A DNA stretch of 64,000 bases from Pelagicoccus mobilis. Lineage in GTDB: Bacteria > Verrucomicrobiota > Verrucomicrobiia > Opitutales > Opitutaceae. Shown here piece by piece: positions 63,601 through 64,000 of this stretch. Both the position numbers and the translations under genes were made by a program. The notes beneath the pieces are model-generated. The model had not been told where the DNA came from. It did not search any database and saw only the letters and a list, made by a program, of their open reading frames with translations. Location of the stretch: contig NZ_JAENIL010000035.1 in assembly GCF_016595505.1 (NCBI RefSeq), positions 18,243-82,242 on the forward strand, in the 5' to 3' direction. Within the stretch, counting starts at the first letter, position 1. The number at the start of each line of letters is the position of its first letter.

Positions 63601-63928
63601 ATGGCGCTGGCAGGACGAAGTGGCTGTCGGTTTCCGTAACGGCTTTATCGATGCCTCCCAGTATGGCGCGACTGGTCTGGACGATGTTCCTGTTGTGGAC
63701 GTGACTCAGCCGATCTACGCCCCATCTACGGAAAACCTCGACCTCTGGTTCGCGTACAAGCGCAAGATCTTCGATGACAAGGTTGATTGGAGAATTCAGC
63801 TCAATGTTCGTAACGTTCTGGACAACGACGATCTGATTGTGACTGCTGTCGATCCGGATGGGCTGCCAACTCGAGTTCGCATCATGAACCCGATGAACTT
63901 CATGCTCACCAGTACTTTCGACTTCTAG
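60695..63928 (+). CDS. TonB-dependent outer-membrane receptor
   Basis: A 1077-residue protein. The ATG at MKYRWKKTARYSFGGALTFA was chosen since it opens a signal peptide that ends at YAQ (residue 30). After it stands the acidic TonB-box-like DDEEEVFELSPFTVTGEDD, then the plug domain (ASPISIVTEQFLEDTGATSTEDLLLYTGNTEV, with VAKGPNAMLFGLGSPAGIINN). A large beta-barrel follows, and the last residues are NFMLTSTFDF, ending in the aromatic residue needed for barrel insertion. It is complete. Receptors of this kind are numerous in Opitutales and import oligosaccharides or siderophores. No polysaccharide or iron gene adjoins it, so the ligand is open. Confidence 0.93.
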   Translation: MKYRWKKTARYSFGGALTFALASVPGTYAQDDEEEVFELSPFTVTGEDDRGYEATSTLAGTRIRTNLKDLASPISIVTEQFLEDTGATSTEDLLLYTGNTEVAGPDGNYGGGDAQRTNPNTARVRGLGNPDRTRNYFLTDIGFDSYNTNRVAVAKGPNAMLFGLGSPAGIINNNLKEAVFSDENRLQLRLGSWESHREVIDLNRVLIEDQLAVRLIGLNDQAKFKQEPAYDDKQRLYGAITYKPLEKTTIKANFELGSRDAARPRTSSPTSNIPNWVKDGMPTTTGNYNQVGFGGYGGNRAPQFIYDSPTATEPSLGFDPAPATKGPDGITRSHYTYVNREDEGGNGFSNGVLTDDTRWVFDFRNQSLGGIDNTQEISFDVFNITVEQELTDKAGIQLSYNDETHYRFTRDRVENNIRVDASTYLPYFVSDGAGGTMDPLNPYVGRPYVTMTERMSGTESMREALELKGYYDIDFAETTDGMGWLGRHVFTGVYAQQSRDVLRWGNSYGSSITGEAESVLEGNRNRDFTAASWDRRGQGKRYLGPAITGIPSSGHVAQGVMTGGTPRLNEFQAWMYDASATPIVDGHNGAYREVNATMHVDPITSASIDRQEIDSLALTAQSFFFNNNLVVTAGWREDEASSFRDGRPTTTADNIALVESLELPGDPDDVTKDSVFSYGVVGHVPSAWTDRMGISLSAHYGESENFVPSPGRVSLLNVEHPDPKGETTEYGFAVGAFEDKLHLKVNWYETISKNQTDNSLGPGNIPNWERLFYNNVRNSLQEMELRDPEDPSQGYWPNNINWADTYTLPPLGMRELFWNPVEPDPGVGGTPSVSDSPNPNVTGVSDFSSEGLEIEGVWNPTTSWTIAFNATQNEVIKTNVLKSYLEYFNIREPQWVAMGDLIARPNTYKNENPQTIYERTRNVQWKRLLEQVTQDGALSHEIREWRYNISTNYRFSREGKMKGWSVGGAWRWQDEVAVGFRNGFIDASQYGATGLDDVPVVDVTQPIYAPSTENLDLWFAYKRKIFDDKVDWRIQLNVRNVLDNDDLIVTAVDPDGLPTRVRIMNPMNFMLTSTFDF

Positions 63929-63948
63929 TATTTGAGATTTTCATACGC

Positions 63949-63984
63949 AAACGGCTGCCGAAAATCCGGCAGCCGTTTTTTTTT
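63949..63984 (+). terminator. Terminator of the TonB-dependent receptor
   Basis: ACGGCTGCCG-AAAAT-CCGGCAGCCGT and then TTTTTTTT: a ten-bp stem with T-run, 22 bp after the stop. Confidence 0.9.
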
Positions 63985-64000
63985 GTAGCGCGGTGCTTTA
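63985..64000. repeat. Start of a second TAGCGCGG-type repeat, cut by the window edge
   Basis: GTAGCGCGGTGCTT directly after the terminator, identical to the first 14 bases of the copy 4.9 kb upstream. The remaining part is outside the window. Confidence 0.6.

Overview
The window looks like a chromosome segment from a free-living, probably marine member of the Verrucomicrobiota (Opitutales/Puniceicoccales type; inference). Pointers are a TonB-dependent receptor opening with the ELSPFTVTGEDDRGYE-type N-terminus abundant in that group, a DUF1592/CxxCH cytochrome-like protein, a class Ic type ribonucleotide reductase of the kind known from Chlamydia, and many Sec/Tat-exported glycoside hydrolases. 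No tRNA, rRNA, CRISPR array, integrase or intact transposase was recognised.

Layout. 1-4.1 kb: the 5' part of a large DUF1592 protein, a DUF1080 protein, and a methyltransferase broken by a frameshift. 4.5-16.0 kb: a glycan-degradation region with two GH26 proteins and a putative (beta/alpha)8 hydrolase on +, then on - two GH17 enzymes, a Tat-exported aldo/keto reductase, a GH13 amylase and a formylglycine-generating-enzyme-like protein. 16.1-21.3 kb: a gene-poor accessory block of small modules (DUF4160/DUF2442, DUF1778 plus GNAT, RES/Xre-type toxin-antitoxin, an FRG-domain protein) with an inositol monophosphatase fragment, recurring GACCCCTTTT-type repeats, and a roughly 60-bp repeat present at both ends.

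21.3-25.8 kb: nrdB-nrdA with two NrdR boxes 31 bp apart upstream. The beta subunit has Leu at the radical-tyrosine position and Glu in place of the Asp ligand, so the cofactor is probably Mn/Fe. 26.2-34.4 kb: a five-gene - operon (ABC ATPase, permease, GldG-like auxiliary protein, DUF4340 protein, AsmA-like protein) with GGTTCCGGG-type repeats in its spacers. 34.6-41.1 kb: a two-ACT-domain regulator, a small exported protein, a sodium:solute symporter, and the three-gene proton-translocating transhydrogenase pntAA-pntAB-pntB.

41.2-52.7 kb: a BlaI/M56-peptidase pair with a palindromic operator, a PA0069-type radical SAM protein, a BamE-like lipid-envelope-type protein, two hybrid histidine kinases, and between them larE-larB-larC for the nickel-pincer cofactor followed by a His-containing 61-residue membrane protein. 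52.9-59.1 kb: gltB-gltD glutamate synthase with a strong codon bias and a structured leader. 59.1-64 kb: a dispersed palindromic repeat, an ECF sigma factor with a small membrane partner, and a complete TonB-dependent receptor.

Together these describe an aerobic-type heterotroph equipped to degrade beta-mannan or beta-1,3-glucan and alpha-glucan polymers, with central nitrogen and redox housekeeping genes, and one short mobile-looking insertion zone between the glycan region and the nrd operon.
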